In this document: piece by piece, positions 1 through 37,104 of the stretch
How positions within the stretch are numbered: the stretch's first letter is position 1
How the letters are laid out: each line of letters begins with the position of its first letter
Source: Streptomyces sp. P3
Lineage (GTDB): Bacteria > Actinomycetota > Actinomycetes > Streptomycetales > Streptomycetaceae
Assembly (NCBI RefSeq): GCF_003032475.1
Contig: NZ_CP028369.1
Coordinates: 6,448,001 to 6,512,000 of the forward strand
Length of the DNA stretch: 64,000 bases
Direction: 5' to 3'
The notes under the pieces: generated by a model
What the model was told of the DNA's origin: nothing
The model's input: the letters and a program-made list of their open reading frames with translations, nothing else
The model's database searches: none
Program-made: the position numbers and the translations under genes

Positions 1-2
1 CG

Positions 3-3000
3 GCGAGCGAGCGTGAGCGGGTGCTGTGCGAGGCGTTCGCCGAGGTGCTGCGCGTGCCCGAGGTCGGTGTGGACGACGACTTCTTCGCCCTCGGTGGCCA
101 CTCCCTGCTCGCCGTCCGCCTGACCAGCCGGATCCGGACGCTGCTCGGCGTGGAGGTGGAGGTCCGTGACCTGTTCGAGGCCCCGACCGTCGGTGGCCTC
201 GCCGCCCGGCTCACGGGCGCCGAGACGGCCCGGACGCCGCTCACGCGCCGGGAGCGCCCGGAAGCGGTGCCCCTCTCGTTCGCCCAGCGTCGCCTCTGGT
301 TCATCAGCCAGCTGGAGGGCCCGAGCGCCGCCTACAACATTCCGGTGGCGCTGCGACTGACCGGTGAGGTCGACCGCGAGGCGCTGAACGCCGCCATGCG
401 GGACGTCATCGGCCGCCACGAGGTGCTGCGGACGGTGTTCACCGCCGTCGACGGCGAGCCCTCCCAGCGGATCCTCGGCCTCGACGACCTGGCCTGGGAG
501 CTGGAGTTCGTGGACATCGACCCCGCCGATCTGGAGGGCGCGGTCGCTGCGGCGTTCGACCACCCCTTCGACCTGGCGGAGCAGGTGCCCTTCCGCAGCT
601 GGCTGTTCCGCAGCGGAGCGGACGACCACGTCCTGGTCGTGGTCCTGCACCACATCGCCGGCGACGGCTGGTCGAGGGCCCCGCTGGCCCGCGACCTGTC
701 GACCGCCTACGCGGCGCGGCGCGCCGGGCAGACGCCCAGGTGGGAGCCGCTGCCGGTGCAGTACGCGGACTACGCGATCTGGCAGCGCGAACTCCTCGGC
801 GACGACGAGGATCCCGGCAGCCTGATGGCACGCCAGATCGCCTACTGGCGCGAGAGGCTCGCCGACATCCCGGAGGAGCTGGACCTCCCCGCCGACCACG
901 CGCGTCCTGCCGTCGCCACACACCGCGGCCACGGCGCACCGCTGCAGGTCCCGGCGGCCGTCCACGCGCAGCTCGCCGAGCTGGCGGCCGCGGAGGGCAC
1001 GACCGTGTTCATGGTGCTGCAGGCGGCCCTGGCCGCCCTGCTGAACCGCGTCGGGGCCGGCACCGACATCCCGATCGGTTCGGCGAACGCGGGTCGCACG
1101 GACGAGGCGCTGGACGACCTGGTCGGCTTCTTCGTCAACACCCTCGTGGTGCGCACGGACCTGTCGGGCCGGCCGACGTTCCGCGAGGTGCTGGGACGGG
1201 TGCGCGAGGCCACGCTGTCCGCGCTGGCACACCAGGACGTCCCGTTCGAGAAGCTGGTCGAGGAACTCGCCCCGGCCCGGTCGCTGTCGCGCCACCCTCT
1301 CTACCAGGTCGCGCTGACGCTGGAGAACACGGTCGAGGCCGTGCTCGACATGCCGGGCGTCGAGACCGGCGGACTGTCGGCCGGGGACACGGTGTCCCGG
1401 TTCGACCTGGAGGTCGGCCTCCGGGAGGTCTTCGACGCTTCCGGTGCTCCGGCGGGCCTGTACGGCGCGGTGGTCGCCTCGGCCGATCTCTTCGAGCCGG
1501 AGTCGGTCGAGCGCCTCGCGTGCTGGTTGGGCCGGGTGCTGGAGGCCGTGGCGAGCGACCCGGCTCAGCCGGTGGCGCTGGTGGACGTGGTCGACCCCGT
1601 CGAGCGTCGGCGGGCGTTGGTGGAGTGGAACGACACGGCGGTCGAGGTCGCCCCGTTGACCGTGCCGGAGCTGTTCGCCGCGCAGGTCGCGCGTACTCCG
1701 GAGGCGGTGGCTGTGGTCGCCGACGGAGCCGAGCTGTCGTACGGCGAGCTGGATGCGCGGGCGAACCGTCTGGCCCGGTTCCTGGCCGGCCGGGGTGTCG
1801 GTGTGGGCTCGGTGGTGGGGGTGTGCCTGGAGCGTGGTGTCGAGCTGCTGGTGGCGGTGCTCGGTGTGCTGAAGGCCGGTGGGGCGTACATGACCATCGA
1901 TCCGGAGTATCCGGCGCAGCGTGTCGCCTACATGGTGGAGGATGCCGTGCCGGCCGTGGTGCTGGCCACGGCCGGCACGCAGGAGCTGGTTCCTGGTGCG
2001 GTGCTGGTCGAGGAGCTGGACCTGGCGGAACTGGACGCCGGCCCGCTGGACGGGGTGGTGCGGCCGCAGGACGCCGCGTACGTGATCTACACCTCGGGTT
2101 CGACGGGGCGGCCGAAGGGTGTGCTGGTCTCGCACGCGGGTGTGGCGAGTATGCGGGCGGGCCACGGTGGTCTGCTGGGCGTTGGTCCGGGTTCGCGGGT
2201 GGGTCAGTTCGCCTCGGTGGGCTTCGACGCGTTCGCGTGGGAGTGGTTCATGGCCCTGCTGACCGGCGCGACCCTGGTGGTCGTCCCGCCGGACCAGCGG
2301 GCCGGCGCGCCGCTGGCGCAGTTGCTGGCCGAGCAGGCGGTGACCCATGTGCTGCTGCCGCCCGCGGTGCTGGCGACGCTGGACGAGACCACGGTAGGCA
2401 AGGACCTGGTCCTGGTGACGGGTGGTGAGGCGCTGCCGTCCGAGGCGGCGGCGCGTTGGTCGCGTGGGCGGCGGATGTTCAACGCCTACGGCCCCGCCGA
2501 GACCACGGTGGTCGCCACGTTCTGGCCGTGCGATCCGTCGGTGGCCGAGGTGGCGATCGGGTCGCCGGTGGTCAACACGCGGGTGTTCGTGCTGGATGAG
2601 TTCCTGGCTCCGGTGCCGGTGGGTGTGGCGGGTGAGTTGTATGTGGCGGGTTCGGGTCTGGCGCGCGGGTATCTGGGCCGTCCGGGTCTGACGGCGGAGC
2701 GGTTCGTCGCGCATCCCTTCGGTGGTCCGGGTGAGCGTTTGTACCGTACGGGTGACCGGGCGCGGTGGACGGTGGACGGGCAGTTGGTGTTCGCGGGCCG
2801 TACCGACGACCAGGTGAAGATCCGTGGCTTCCGGATCGAGCCCGGCGAGGTCGAGCACGTGGTGGCTTCGCACCCGCAGGTCGCGCAGGTGGCGGTGATC
2901 GTCCGCGAGGACGTCCCCGGCGACAAGCGGCTGGTCGCCTACGTGGTTGCGGACGGCGACGCCGCGCGTGCCCAGCTTCAGGAATCCGTAAGGCAGTTGG

Positions 3001-6000
3001 CCGCTTACCGTCTTCCCGACTACATGGTGCCGTCGGCCGTGGTGGTGCTGGACGCGCTGCCGTTGTCGGTGAACGGCAAGCTGGACCGCAAGGCCTTGCC
3101 CGCGCCCGTGTATTCCACCGGCTCCGGTCGCGGCCCGGCGAGCGTGCAGGAGGAACTGCTCTGCGCGGTCTTCGCCGAGGTGCTCGGCCTGGAGAGCGTC
3201 GGCGTGGACGACGACTTCTTCCGGCTCGGCGGCCATTCCCTGCTCGCGGTGCGTCTGGTGGGCCGGGTGCGGTCGGTTCTGGGCGTGGAGGTGCCGCTGC
3301 GGGTGCTGTTCGAGGCGCCCACCGTCGCCGGGCTCGCGGTTCGGCTCGGGGGTGTGGAGCGGGCGCGGGTGGCGTTGACGGCGGGGGAGCGGCCGGAGCG
3401 GGTGCCGCTGTCGTTCGCGCAGCGCCGCCTGTGGTTCATCAACCAGCTCGAAGGACCCAGCGCCGCCTACAACGTCCCGGCGGTGATCCGGCTGTCCGGC
3501 GATGTCGACCGTGATGCGCTGGGTGCCGCGTTCCTGGACGTGCTCGGACGGCACGAGGTGCTGCGCACGGTCTTCCCGGTGGTCGACGGCGAGCCCTACC
3601 AGCGGATGCTCGACATCGGGGACCTGGAATGGGCGCTGCAGGTGGAGGAGGTCGCACCCGAGGCGCTGAACGCAGCGGTCGCCGAGGCAGTGGCGTACAG
3701 CTTCGACCTGGCGTCCGAACTTCCCGTCAGGGCTTGGTTGTTCGAGGCGGGTGCGGAGCTGCGGGCGTTGGTCGTGGTGATGCACCATGTGGCCAGTGAC
3801 GGCTGGTCGCGGGGGCCGTTGGCGCGGGATCTGTCGATCGCGTATGCGGCGCGCGGTGCGGGCGGGGTGCCGGAGTGGGCGCCGCTGCCGGTGCAGTACG
3901 CGGACTACACCCTGTGGCAGCGCGAGATCCTCGGGGACGAGAACGACCCCGAGAGTGTGATGGCCGGCCAGGTCGCCTACTGGCGTGAGGCGTTGTCGGG
4001 TTCTCCGGAGGAGTTGGGGCTGCCGTTCGACCGGGTGCGTCCGGCGGTGGGTTCGCATCGTGGTTATCAGGTGCCGGTGGAGGTTCCGGCGGTGGTGCAT
4101 GAGCGGCTGGTGGAGGTGGCCCGGGCGGAGGGTGTGACGCCGTTCATGGTGTTGCAGGCCTCGCTGGCGGTGCTGTTGTCCAAGCTGGGTGCGGGGACGG
4201 ACATTCCGATCGGTTCGGCGAACGCGGGTCGTACGGACGAGGCGCTGGATGATCTGGTCGGTTTCTTCATCAACACGTTGGTGGTGCGGACGGATCTGTC
4301 GGGGTGGCCGAGTTTCCGTGAGGTGTTGGGCCGGGTGCGGGAGCGGACGCTGTCGGCGCTGGCGCATCAGGATGTGCCGTTCGAGCGGTTGGTGGAGGAG
4401 CTGGCGCCTGCTCGCTCGATGGCCCGCCACCCGCTCTTCCAGGTCGTTCTCACGACACAGAACACCGTCGAGGCCGTGCTCGACTTGCCAGGCCTGCGAA
4501 CCGGTGGCCAGACGAGCGAGGAGCCCGCTGAGGAGACCTCCGCCGCGACGGTCCACGATGCGGCGGCGAAGTTCGACCTGGATGTCATCGTGGGTGAGGA
4601 ATTCGACGCTGATGGTCGTCCGGTGGGTGTGCGGGGCACGGTGACGGTGTCGGCGGATCTGTTCGAGCCGGTGTGGGCGGGGCGGATCGCTACGGCGTGG
4701 GTCCGGGTGCTGGATGCGGTGACGTGCGACCCGGGTATTGCGGTGGCGTCGGTCGATGTGATCGAGGCGGCTGAGCGGGAGCAGGTGCTGACCGGCTGGA
4801 ACGCGACGGCTGTGGAGGTTGCGGGTTCGTCGGTGGTGGAGCTGTTCGAGGCGTGGGTGGCGCGGGCGCCGGATGCGGTGGCGATCGTGGCCGACGGCGA
4901 GCGGCTGACCTTCGCCGAGCTGGATGCGCGGGCGAACCGGCTGGCGCATTACCTGATCGGTCAGGGTGTGGGGGCGGAGTCGGTGGTGGGGCTGGCTCTG
5001 CCGCGTGGTGTCGGGATGATCGCCGGGATGCTGGCGGTGTGGAAGTCGGGGGCGGGTTATCTGCCGTTGGATGCGGCGCAGCCGACGGAGCGGGTGGCCT
5101 TCGCGATGAAGGACAGCCGGGCGGCGCTGGTGGTGACCACGGAGGAGATCCTCGACGAACTGCCCTCGGTGGGCGTGCGGTTGGTGGCCGTCGACGGTGC
5201 TCTCGTGCGGATGCAGCTGGCGACGGCGCCGGTGTCGGCGCCTGGCGTACCGGTGTTGGCGGAGGGCCTGGCGTACGTCATCTATACGTCGGGTTCGACG
5301 GGTCGTCCGAAGGGTGTCGCGGTCACGCACGGCGGTGTGGCGAACTATGTGGCCTCGGTGCCCGGCCGTATCGGGTTCGATGTGCCGGGCGGCCGGTATG
5401 CCCTTCTTCAGGCGCAGGCCACGGACCTGGGCAACACGGTGGTCTTCGCGAGCCTGGCGACCGGTGGAGAGCTGCATGTCCTGCCCGAGGAAGCGGTCAC
5501 CGACCCGGCGCTGGTGGCCGGTTACCTGACCGAGCACCGGATCGACTTCCTCAAGGCTGTTCCCTCGCACCTGGCGGCGCTGGCCTCGGTGGCCGGGGCG
5601 GAGGGTGTCCTGCCGGCCCGTTCGCTGGTCCTGGGCGGCGAGGCGGCCTCGCCGGAGCTGGTGCGTGAGCTGGTGGAACGCGCCGGTGAGGCGGCGGTGT
5701 TCAATCACTACGGTCCGACGGAGACGACCATCGGTGTGGCGACCACCCGCCTGAGCGCGGACGACGCGGGCGTGGGCCTGGTCCCGGTGGGCTCGCCGGT
5801 GGGCAACACCCGCTTCTACGTCCTGGACGAGGCTCTGCGTCCGGTACCGGTGGGCGTGGCCGGTGAGCTGTACGTCGCGGGTGCGCAGGTGGCGCGCGGC
5901 TATGTCCAGCGCCCCGGGTTGACGGCTGAGCGGTTCGTGGCGAATCCGTTCGAGCCGGGTGTGCGGATGTATCGCACGGGTGACCGGGTCCGCTGGACGG

Positions 6001-9000
6001 CCGACGGGCGGGTGGTGTTCCTGGGCCGCACGGACGAGCAGGTCAAGGTCCGTGGCTACCGGATCGAGCTGGGTGAGGTGCAGTCCGTTGCCGCTGCTTA
6101 CCCGTTGGTCGCGCAGGCGGCGGTCGTCGCCCGTGAGGGCGTTCCCGGGGAGACCCGTCTGGTGGCGTATGTGGTCGCGGACGATCCGGATGAGGACAGC
6201 AGCGGACTGCCTGCCGCGGTACGTGAGTTCATGGCGCGGCGTCTGCCGGAGCACATGGTGCCGTCGGCGGTCGTGGTCCTGGGCGAGCTGCCGCTGACCG
6301 GGAACGGGAAGCTGGACCGCAAGGCGCTTCCCGCTCCGGACTACGGCAACTCCTCGGCCGGTACCGGCCGCCGCGCGGCAAGTCTGCAGGAGGAGTTGCT
6401 CTGCCTGGCCTTCGCCGAGGTCCTCGGGCTGGAGAGCGTCGGTGTCGACGACGACTTCTTCGACCTTGGCGGTCACTCCCTCCTCGCGGTGCGCCTCGTC
6501 AGCCGTATCCGCACCGTTGTGGGTGTCGAGACGGAGATCCGCACCCTGTTCGAGGCCCCGACCGTCGCGGCCCTCGCCGCCCGCCTCACGGGCGCCGAAA
6601 CCGCCCGCACCCCCCTCACACCCATGCCCCGACCGCAGCACCTCCCGCTCTCCTACGCCCAGCAAAGGCTCTGGTTCCTCAACCAGTTGGAGGAGTCGAG
6701 CGCCACCTACAACGTCCCGGTGGTGCTCCGGCTGCCCGGCGACACCGACCGGGAGGCGCTCAACGCCGCCTTCCGCGACGTGATCGGGCGGCACGAGGTG
6801 CTGCGCACCGTGTTCCCGGCCGTCGACGGCGAGCCGTATCAGCAAATCCTGGAACTCGGCGAGCTGGACTGGGAGATCAAGGCCGTCCCGGTGGCGTCGA
6901 CGGACCTGGAACGCGAGGTCTGGACGGCGGCGGAGCATCCCTTCGACCTGACCGGCGAAGTGCCGATCCGCGCCTGGTTCTTCGAGCCGGAGGGCGGCGC
7001 CGATCCGGTGCTGGCCGTCGTCCTGCACCACATCGCCAGCGACGGCTGGTCGACGGCGCCGCTGGCACGGGACCTGTCGGCCGCCTATGCGGCGCGCAGC
7101 GCCGGCCGGGCACCCGCGTGGGAGCCGCTGCCGGTCCAGTACGCGGACTACACGCTCTGGCAGCGCGACCTGCTCGGCGACGAACGGGACGCAGACAGCC
7201 TGGTGGGCAGGCAGATCGCGTACTGGAAGGAGGCACTGTCGGGCATCCCCGGGGAGCTGGACCTCCCGGCTGATCACCTCCGTCCCGCCGTCTCCTCGTA
7301 CCGCGGGCACGACGCGGCGCTGCAGATCCCGGCGGACGTCCACGCCCGACTGGCGGAGCTGGCGCGTGCCGAGGGCGCGACGATGTTCATGGTGCTCCAA
7401 GCGGCCCTCGCCGTACTGCTCAACCGGCTCGGCGCCGGCACCGACATCCCGATCGGCACGTTCAACGCGGGCCGTACGGACGAGGCACTCGACGACCTCG
7501 TCGGCTTCTTCGTCAACACGCTGGTGGTGCGCACGGACCTGTCCGGCGACCCGACGTTCGCCGAGGTCGTCGCCCGCGTCCGTGAGGTGGGGCTGTCCGC
7601 CTTCGCGCACCAGGAGGTGCCGTTCGAGAAGCTGGTGGAGGAGCTCGCGCCTGCTCGTTCCATGGCCCGCCATCCGCTGTTCCAGGTGTCGTTGACCCTG
7701 CAGAACAACCAGCCGGCGAGGCTGGAACTCGGTGGTGCACCCTCCGGAGGGGCGGCACTCTCGGCCGGTACCGCGGCGGCGAAGTTCGACCTCGAGGTCG
7801 GTGTCGGCGAGGCCTTCGACGCCGACGGGGCTCCGACCGGGCTGTACGGCGGCGTCACCGCCTCGGCGGACCTGTTCGAGGCGAAGACGGTCCTGCTGTT
7901 CGCGGACTGCCTGGTGGGCGTCCTCGACACGCTCTCGAGGCACCCGGAGCTGCCGCTGAGCGGTGTGCGGGTCGTCGACGGCGCGGGCGTCCCGGCGGTC
8001 TTCCCGGAGCGTCCGGCCGTCGGCTCGGTTCCCCGCTCGTCGGGTGTGGCGGCGGACCGCAGGCTGGTGGCGTACGTGGTGCCCGCGCCCGGTGCCGAGG
8101 TCGACCCGGCGGAGCTGCGCGCGTTCGTGCGGGAGCAGCTGCCGGAGTCGATGGTGCCGGCCGCCGTGATGCTGCTCGACGAACTGCCGCTGACGGCGAA
8201 CGGCAAGGTCGACACCGCACGCCTGCCCGCCCCCATGTACACCGCGGGCGAGAGCCGAGGTCCGGCAACGCTGCAGGAGGAGCTGCTCTGCGCCGCGTTC
8301 GCGCAGGTGCTCGGCCTGGAGCGGGTCGGTGTGGATGACGACTTCTTCGTGCTCGGCGGCCACTCCCTGCTCGCCGTCCGGCTGATCAGCCGGGTGCGTG
8401 TGGTTCTGGGCGTCGAAGTGCCGCTGCGCACCCTGTTCGAGGCGCCGACGGTCGCCGGGCTCGCGGCCCGTCTCGCCGGCTCGGCCGGGGCTCGTCCAGC
8501 CCTCCGGGCCGGCGAGCGACCGGAGCGCCTCCCGCTCTCCTTCGCGCAGCAACGGCTCTGGTTCATCGACCAGTTGGAAGGCCCCAGCTCGACCTACAAC
8601 ATCCCGTTCCGGATCTCACTTCCGGCCGACATCGACACCGGAGCGCTGGGCGCGGCCCTGCGTGACGTCATCGGGCGGCACGAGGTCCTGCGGACCGTGT
8701 ACGCGGCGGGTGACAGCGAACCGTTCCAGCGGATCACCGAGATCGACGACCTGGCCTGGGAGCTGCAGATCGTCGAGGTCTCGCAGGACAAGCTGGAGGA
8801 GGCGCTCGCCGAGGCCTCGGACCATGCCTTCGACCTGTCGGCGGACGTGCCGATCCGCGCCACGCTGTTCGAGGCCGGGCCGCAGGAGAGGGTCCTGCTG
8901 ATCCTGCTCCACCACATCGCCGGAGACGGCTGGTCGCAGGCCCCGCTCAGTCGGGACATCGTGACCGCGTACGAGGCGCGGGCCGCGGGCCGGGCCCCGC

Positions 9001-11743
9001 AGTGGGCGCCGCTGCCCGTGCAGTACGCCGACTACACGCTCTGGCAGCGCGACCTGCTCGGCGATGAGCGGGACCCGCAGAGCCTGATCGCGCAGCAGAT
9101 CGCGTACTGGCGTGAGGCGCTGGCCGGGGCGCCGGAGGAGCTGGTGCTCCCGGTGGACCGGCCGCGTCCGGCGATCGCCTCCCACCAGGGGCACCGCCTG
9201 CCGTTGGAGGTTCCGGCGGCCGTGCATGAGCGGCTGGTGGAGGTGGCCCGGGCGGAGGGCGTGACGCCGTTCATGGTGCTCCAGGCCTCCCTCGCCGTGC
9301 TGCTCTCCAAGCTCGGTGCGGGAACGGACATTCCGATCGGCTCGGCGAACGCGGGCCGTACCGACGAGGCGCTGGACGATCTGGTCGGCTTCTTCATCAA
9401 CACACTGGTGGTGCGGACGGACCTGTCCGGGCGGCCGACCTTCCGTGAGGTGCTGGGCCGGGTGCGGGAGCGGACGCTGTCCGCGCTGGCGCACCAGGAC
9501 GTGCCCTTCGAGAAGCTGGTCGAGGAACTCTCTCCTGCCCGCTCCCGTGCACGGCACCCGCTGTTCCAGGTTCAGCTGGACCTCCAGAACAACACCGCCG
9601 ACCGCCTGACGGCGGGCACCGACACGGTCGGCGAATCGACCGGCGGCGTGTCGGCCGGCACCGCGGCGGCGAAGTTCGACCTGGAGGTGCGGCTCGTCGA
9701 GGCGTTCGATGCCGAGGGCGCGCCCGGTGGGCTGCGTGGCTTGGTGGTGGCGGCGGCCGACCTGTTCGACGTGGAGTCGGTCGAACGGATCGGATCCGCT
9801 CTGCGCAAGGTGCTGGACGCGGTGACCCGCGACCCGGGCATGGCGGTGGATACCGTGGATGTGCTGGGCGAGGCCGGGCGTCGTCAGGTGCTGGTGGAGT
9901 GGAACGACTCGGCGGCGGACCTCGGTTCGGCTCTGGTGCCGGAGCTGTTCGCCGCGCACGTGGGGCGTACGCCGGATGCGGTGGCGGTCGTGGCGGACGG
10001 CGAGGAAGTGTCGTTCGCTGAGCTGGACGCGCGGGCGAACCGGCTCGCGCACTATTTGGTCGGTCAGGGTGTCGGCGCCGAGTCGCTGGTGGGTGTGTGC
10101 CTGCCGCGCGGCGTGGACGCGGTCGTGGCCATCCTCGCGGTGTGGAAGGCGGGGGCGGCGTTCCTGCCGCTCGACCCGGCATACCCGGTCGAGCGGATCT
10201 CGTTCATGCTCGCGGACAGCGGTGCGGTGCTGACGCTCACCGACGAGGAGGTGCTGGACGAACTCCCCGCCGGACGGGCTCGGTTGGTGGCGGTCGACAG
10301 CACGCCGACGACGATGCAGCTGGCCGCACTACCGACGTCGGCGCCCGGGGTGCCGGTGTCCGCGGACGGTATGGCGTACGTCATCTACACCTCCGGCTCG
10401 ACGGGCCGCCCGAAGGGCGTCGCGGTCACGCACGGCGGCCTGCTCAACTACGCGTGCTTCGCGGCGGGTTCGTACGGTCCGGCGGGTGGTGCGCCGCTGC
10501 ATTCGTCGCTGGCGTTCGATCTGACGGTGACGAGTGTGGTGGTGCCGCTGATCTCGGGCGCGCCGGTGGTGGTGAGCGGCGACGGTGGTGCGGAGGGTCT
10601 GGCGGAGCTGGTTCGTGAGCGGGGTGGCTTCGGTCTGGCGAAGGCCGTTCCTGCGCATCTCCCGCTGCTTGGCGAGATGCTGACGGATGACCAGGTGGCC
10701 GGCGCCGCGGGTACGTGGGTGGTGGGTGGTGAGGCGTTGGCCGGTTCGGTGGTGCGGGGTTTGTTGGAGCGTGCGCCGGGGTCGGTGGTGGTGAACGAGT
10801 ACGGTCCGACGGAGGCGACGGTCGGCTGTGCGGTGTTCGAGGTGCGGGCCGGTGATGAGGTCGGTGCGGTGGTGCCGATCGGTCGTCCGGTGGCGAACGT
10901 GCGGTTGTTTGTGCTGGATGGTGCGTTGCGTCCGGTGGCGGTGGGTGTGGCGGGTGAGTTGTATATCGCGGGTGCGCAGTTGGCGCGTGGGTATGTGGGG
11001 CGGCCGGGTCTGACGGCGGAGCGCTTTGTGGCGAGCCCGTTCGAGGCGGGTGTGCGGATGTACCGCTCGGGTGATGTCGCTCGCTGGCGTGGGGATGGGC
11101 AGCTCGAGTTTTTGGGGCGTGCGGATGAGCAGGTGAAGGTCCGTGGTTTCCGGATCGAGCCGGGTGAGGTCGAGGCTGTCGTCGCCGGTCACCCGCAGGT
11201 CGCGCGGGCCGCTGTGGTCGCTCGTGAGGATGTGCCCGGCGATGTCCGCCTGGTGGCGTATGTCGTTGCCGACGATCCTGATGAGGATGTTGCCGGACTG
11301 CCTGCTCTTGTCAGGGAGTTCGCCGGGCGTCGGTTGCCCGAGTACATGGTGCCGTCGGCGGTCGTGGTGCTGGAGGCGCTGCCGTTGACCGGTAACGGGA
11401 AGCTGGACCGCAAGGTGCTGCCGGCGCCGGAGGTGTCGGGTGGTGCCGGGTCCGGCCGGGCGCCGGCGAGCGAGCGTGAGCGGGTGCTGTGCGAGGCGTT
11501 CGCCGAGGTGCTGCGCGTGCCCGAGGTCGGTGTGGACGACGACTTCTTCGCCCTCGGTGGCCACTCCCTGCTCGCCGTCCGCCTGACCAACCGGATCCGG
11601 ACCCTGCTGAACGTCGAGGTGGAGATCGCGGTGCTGTTCGACTCCCCGACTCCGGCCGAGCTCGCCGCCCGACTGGCGGAGAAGACGGCGCCGGCACCGA
11701 CCAGGCCGGCCCTGCGGCCGAGGCCCAACCAGGAGGAGTCCTG

Positions 11744-11744
<1 letters not shown>
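3..11744 (+). CDS. NRPS, 5'-partial (T | C-A-T | C-A-T | C-dA-T | C-A-T)
   Basis: This is a multimodular nonribosomal peptide synthetase whose start lies left of the window; the first visible element is a carrier (T) domain with LGGHSLL. Four modules follow: C-A-T, C-A-T, C-(A remnant)-T and C-A-T. All four C domains carry the active HHxxxDGWS motif of the LCL type. Pocket residues read from the A domains give DAWLVGAVVK (close to the Leu-type code), DLTKVGHIGK (the Asp code) and DLTKVGEVGK (Asn-type). The third module lacks A core motifs A1-A8. The protein ends after a T domain with no thioesterase, and its TGA overlaps the ATG of the next NRPS gene (TGATG), so the two are co-translated. It acts in the cytoplasm and probably needs the MbtH-like protein encoded at 52115. 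Domain calls are firm; amino-acid assignments are inferred from codes read by eye. Confidence 0.97.
268..3335 (+). other. NRPS module 1: C-A-T, Leu-like substrate
   Basis: The C domain begins at the [11 protein letters not shown] motif and has HHIAGDGWS near 648. The A domain has [11 protein letters not shown] (A3), a GFDAFAWE pocket start, NAYGPAETT (A5) and NGKLDRK (A10). The pocket reads D-A-W-L-V-G-A-V-V-K, differing at two positions from a published Leu code (DAWLYGAVMK). A bulky aliphatic residue such as Leu is therefore the best guess, not a certainty. The upstream C is LCL type, so the preceding residue is L or achiral. Confidence 0.8.
3020..6640 (+). repeat. Duplicated segment: module 2 copy
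   Basis: From the end of A1 through T1, C2, A2 and T2 the DNA matches 29427-33059 almost throughout. The offset is 26407 at first and 26419 after a 12-base length difference. Mismatches are concentrated near 3600-3710 and 4450-4560. The duplication starts inside the A10 region and ends just after T2. Confidence 0.9.
3403..6575 (+). other. NRPS module 2: C-A-T, Asp
   Basis: The C domain has HHVASDGWS. The A domain pocket reads D-L-T-K-V-G-H-I-G-K, identical to the canonical Asp code (for example the Asp module of surfactin). This module is nearly a copy of module 11 in the third NRPS gene (see the repeat entry). No epimerisation domain follows, so an L-Asp residue is expected. Confidence 0.9.
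6645..8465 (+). other. NRPS module 3: C-(A C-terminal remnant)-T, loaded in trans
   Basis: The C domain is complete ([21 protein letters not shown]). It is followed by a short linker and then only the last ~60 residues of an A domain, starting at RRLVAYVV and containing LPESMVP (A9 region) and NGKVD (A10 lysine), then a normal T domain with LGGHSLL. Motifs A1-A8 are absent, so the module cannot select its own substrate. The stand-alone A protein at 47288-48763 stops exactly where this remnant starts, so I infer it completes this module, probably with Dap. Confidence 0.88.
7942..8230 (+). repeat. 289-base identical cassette, copy 1 (A remnant of module 3)
   Basis: Base-for-base identical to 13041-13329 by visual comparison. 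It encodes the end of the C domain, the linker and the A C-terminal remnant up to RLPA. Sequence on both sides differs between the copies. Confidence 0.93.
8525..11675 (+). other. NRPS module 4: C-A-T, Asn
   Basis: The C domain has HHIAGDGWS. The A domain pocket reads D-L-T-K-V-G-E-V-G-K, one conservative change from the canonical Asn code DLTKLGEVGK. The carrier domain is nearly identical to the carrier at the left window edge over at least 125 bases. Asn is a plausible target for the CmlA-like beta-hydroxylase encoded at 39698, because a CmlA homologue is present in the ramoplanin cluster, whose product contains hydroxy-Asn. Confidence 0.83.

Positions 11745-11746
<2 letters not shown>
11731..11746 (+). 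promoter_or_regulatory. Ribosome site and TGATG stop/start overlap, NRPS 1/2
   Basis: AGGAGG lies 8 bases before an ATG that overlaps the previous TGA. The Shine-Dalgarno bases double as the codons for the C-terminal Gln-Glu-Glu of the first NRPS. This decides the start of the second gene at 11744 rather than further upstream. Confidence 0.85.
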
Positions 11747-37053
<25,307 letters not shown>

Positions 37054-37070
37054 CGCCGGGACGGGTGCCG

Positions 37071-37104
37071 GGGCGCAGCGGCCTCAGTCGAGGCCGCTGC
37101 GCCC
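37071..37104. terminator. Bidirectional hairpin between NRPS 3 and dehydratase
   Basis: A 15-base-pair perfect GC-rich stem (37071-37085 with 37090-37104) and a 4-base loop sit between two convergent genes. The hairpin overlaps the stop codon of the minus-strand gene. Confidence 0.8.
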
